Positions 14,344 to 15,657 of a stretch of 15,657 nucleotides of DNA are shown here, one piece after another. How positions within the stretch are numbered: the first letter of the stretch is position 1; each line of letters opens with the position of its first letter. A model generated the notes under the pieces. The model was given only the letters and a program-made list of their open reading frames with translations, had not been told where the DNA came from and did no database searches. Source of the DNA: Anaerolineales bacterium (GTDB taxonomy: Bacteria; Chloroflexota; Anaerolineae; Anaerolineales; UBA6663); contig JAEURM010000017.1 in assembly GCA_016789245.1 (NCBI GenBank), positions 1 to 15,657 on the forward strand, given 5' to 3'. The position numbers were made by a program, and so were the translations under genes.

Positions 14344-14427
14344 GTAGAAATTGCAGGGGAGAATGATAGAAGGTGGAAGCGCGAAATACTCGCAACATTT
14401 TAGGTAGCTGGGCTGTATTGCTTGTTA

Positions 14428-15579
14428 ATGAAACTGAAACACCCACTTTTCGCTTTCCTTAGTAGTTTGATGCTTTTAGCTTTGGCCTGCGGCGGCGCAC
14501 CGGCTGGCCCAACGCCAGCACCCATTGCCGCCCAGCCCGCCACCTCTGTTTTTGAAGCAGGCCGCACGGCGTACGGTTTTTACCCCAGCCCGCCGGAGGT
14601 GAGTTTAGAAAGCATCATGGGCCATTTTCAGGCCTTGGGCCAGCATGCAGATTTTGTTCTCGTGCAACAAAATCTCCCGTGGGAAGATTTTGCGGCGGGC
14701 GTTGAAGGAGACTCTCAGAAGCGCACTGATATGCGTAACCTGATGACGTTGGCGCGGCAGAACGGCTTGGAGGCCGTGTTTGTGGCAGATGCGCTGAACG
14801 GCCTGAACCGCCGCGAGTTTATTGGCCTGCCGGCTGGGTGGGAGGCTAACTTCGCCAACCCGCAAGTGCGCGCCGCTTTCACCAACTTCACCCTGTGGCT
14901 GGTACGCGAATTTCAGCCGCGCTATTTAGGGTTAGCCTCTGAAATTAACACTTATGCCGATGCGTATCCCGAAGATTTTCCAAATTACTTAAGTTTGTAC
15001 CGCGAGGTGTACGCGCTGGTAAAAGCCGAAGCGCCGGAGACGCAAATCTTTGTGACCTTTCAGTGGGAAGACTTGAACAACATGTTTCCCACCGCCGCTG
15101 AAGGCCGCGCGGCGTACGCCACCAATTGGGAACAAGTGGAAGCCTTTGAGCCGGAACTTGATATGTGGGTAATTTCTTCCTACCCGTTCTTCATCTTCCC
15201 CTCCGGCGCAGAAATTCCGGCCAATTACTACACACCGTTACTCACGCGCACCCGCAAGCCGCTGGCCGTGGCGGAGGGCGGCTTCACTTCTAAGCCGCTG
15301 GGTGAGAGTGGAGTGAAAGGCACCCCACAAGACCAGGTGGATTACTTGAACGCCATTCAGACGCAGTTGGGCCAACGGTTGGCGTTTTGGGTGTATCTAC
15401 TGCTGAATGACTTTAACCCGGACTCTTACGGCCCAGTGATGGCCACGCAAGGCATGGATGATGATGACCAGAATACCCTCGGCTTTTTTGCTTCAGTGGG
15501 TTTGCGGGAGTTTGATGGCACGCCCAAGCCTGCGCTGGCGGTGTGGGATAGTTTCCGCGCTGAGGCCGCTACGCCGTAA
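14428..15579 (+). CDS. Lipoprotein with TIM-barrel glycoside hydrolase-like domain
   Basis: A 383-residue putative lipoprotein: MKLKH start, hydrophobic segment, lipobox-like ALAC with Cys at 21, then an Ala/Pro/Thr/Gly linker to about residue 42. The rest looks like a clan GH-A type (beta/alpha)8 barrel, reminiscent of GH53/GH5. LGLASEINTYA (168-178) is in the place of the acid/base strand with Glu172, and LAVAEGGF (279-286) in the place of the nucleophile strand with Glu283. Spacing between them (about 110 residues) suits the clan. The Asn that normally precedes the acid/base is Ser171, so activity or family is uncertain; it may be a distinct, uncharacterised branch. It would be anchored outside the membrane, acting on glycans or other extracellular substrate. 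ATG at 14428 gives the best signal peptide; a TTG two codons earlier is possible. No Shine-Dalgarno is evident. Confidence 0.78.
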   Translation: MKLKHPLFAFLSSLMLLALACGGAPAGPTPAPIAAQPATSVFEAGRTAYGFYPSPPEVSLESIMGHFQALGQHADFVLVQQNLPWEDFAAGVEGDSQKRTDMRNLMTLARQNGLEAVFVADALNGLNRREFIGLPAGWEANFANPQVRAAFTNFTLWLVREFQPRYLGLASEINTYADAYPEDFPNYLSLYREVYALVKAEAPETQIFVTFQWEDLNNMFPTAAEGRAAYATNWEQVEAFEPELDMWVISSYPFFIFPSGAEIPANYYTPLLTRTRKPLAVAEGGFTSKPLGESGVKGTPQDQVDYLNAIQTQLGQRLAFWVYLLLNDFNPDSYGPVMATQGMDDDDQNTLGFFASVGLREFDGTPKPALAVWDSFRAEAATP

Positions 15580-15583
15580 ACGC

Positions 15584-15617
15584 AAAACGCCGGACTGATA
15601 ACAGTCCGGCGTTTTTT
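15584..15617 (+). terminator. Rho-independent terminator of the lipoprotein gene
   Basis: AACGCCGGACTG (15586-15597) pairs perfectly with CAGTCCGGCGTT (15602-15613) around a 4-nt loop ATAA. It is followed by a run of six T beginning within the arm, and starts 5 nt after the TAA. An AA extension pairs into the T run. Confidence 0.95.
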
Positions 15618-15657
15618 CATCAAGTTGCTTTAAGTTTTATGGAATTTGGGTAATGCG

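Noticed and set aside
1..15657. tRNA, rRNA or riboswitch genes
   Set aside because: The intergenic spacers were read on both strands; no TTCGANNCC-type T-loop with matching stems or known riboswitch core was seen, though a covariance-model scan was not possible.

Overview
The window is 15.7 kb of moderately GC-rich bacterial chromosome. The gene set suggests Chloroflexota, perhaps an Anaerolineae-like lineage. It pairs a DnaK and a DNA polymerase clamp not flanked by their usual operon partners with a phosphotransfer-type ATP-binding protein lacking its catalytic half, and with a large SARP/AfsR-type regulator (winged helix, BTAD, NB-ARC-like ATPase, TPR). It also holds the relic of a LuxR-HTH regulator. 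The taxonomic call is inference from gene content and protein style, not from a marker alignment.

Layout, left to right: (1) the C-terminal two thirds of dnaK on the plus strand, closed by a strong terminator. (2) A minus-strand block: a polytopic membrane protein with an internal duplication, a DUF374-type lysophospholipid acyltransferase-like protein overlapping (ATGA) a small DUF4383-like membrane protein, an unrecognised small protein, and dnaN with its own terminator. (3) Divergent from dnaN, a medium-chain-type acyl-CoA dehydrogenase on the plus strand with a clear Shine-Dalgarno and terminator. (4) A minus-strand gene for an orphan PEP/pyruvate-binding (PPDK N-domain) protein. (5) A minus-strand operon-like set read in the order SARP/AfsR-type regulator, SnoaL-like (NTF2 fold) protein, tandem SRPBCC protein, ABM-like dimeric alpha-beta barrel protein, then a terminator. 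(6) About 650 bp without an intact gene, holding remnants of a LuxR-type regulator and, less surely, of an amidase. (7) A plus-strand lipoprotein with a TIM-barrel glycoside-hydrolase-like domain, closed by a terminator.

The most interesting unit is region 5. A SARP/AfsR-like regulator is apparently co-transcribed with three small proteins. Their folds (SnoaL, didomain SRPBCC, ABM) are the ones used as cyclases, aromatases and monooxygenases in aromatic polyketide pathways, yet no polyketide synthase is in the window. Two further signals run through the window. First, a TACAAT hexamer sits exactly 6 nt before the ATG of two unrelated genes (and a TGCAAT before the decayed regulator), which suggests leaderless transcripts. 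Second, two copies of a nested inverted-repeat element carry CCCGC-GAAA-GCGGG hairpins. A potential RNA hairpin also places the SRPBCC start codon in a 9-bp stem with its Shine-Dalgarno in the loop.
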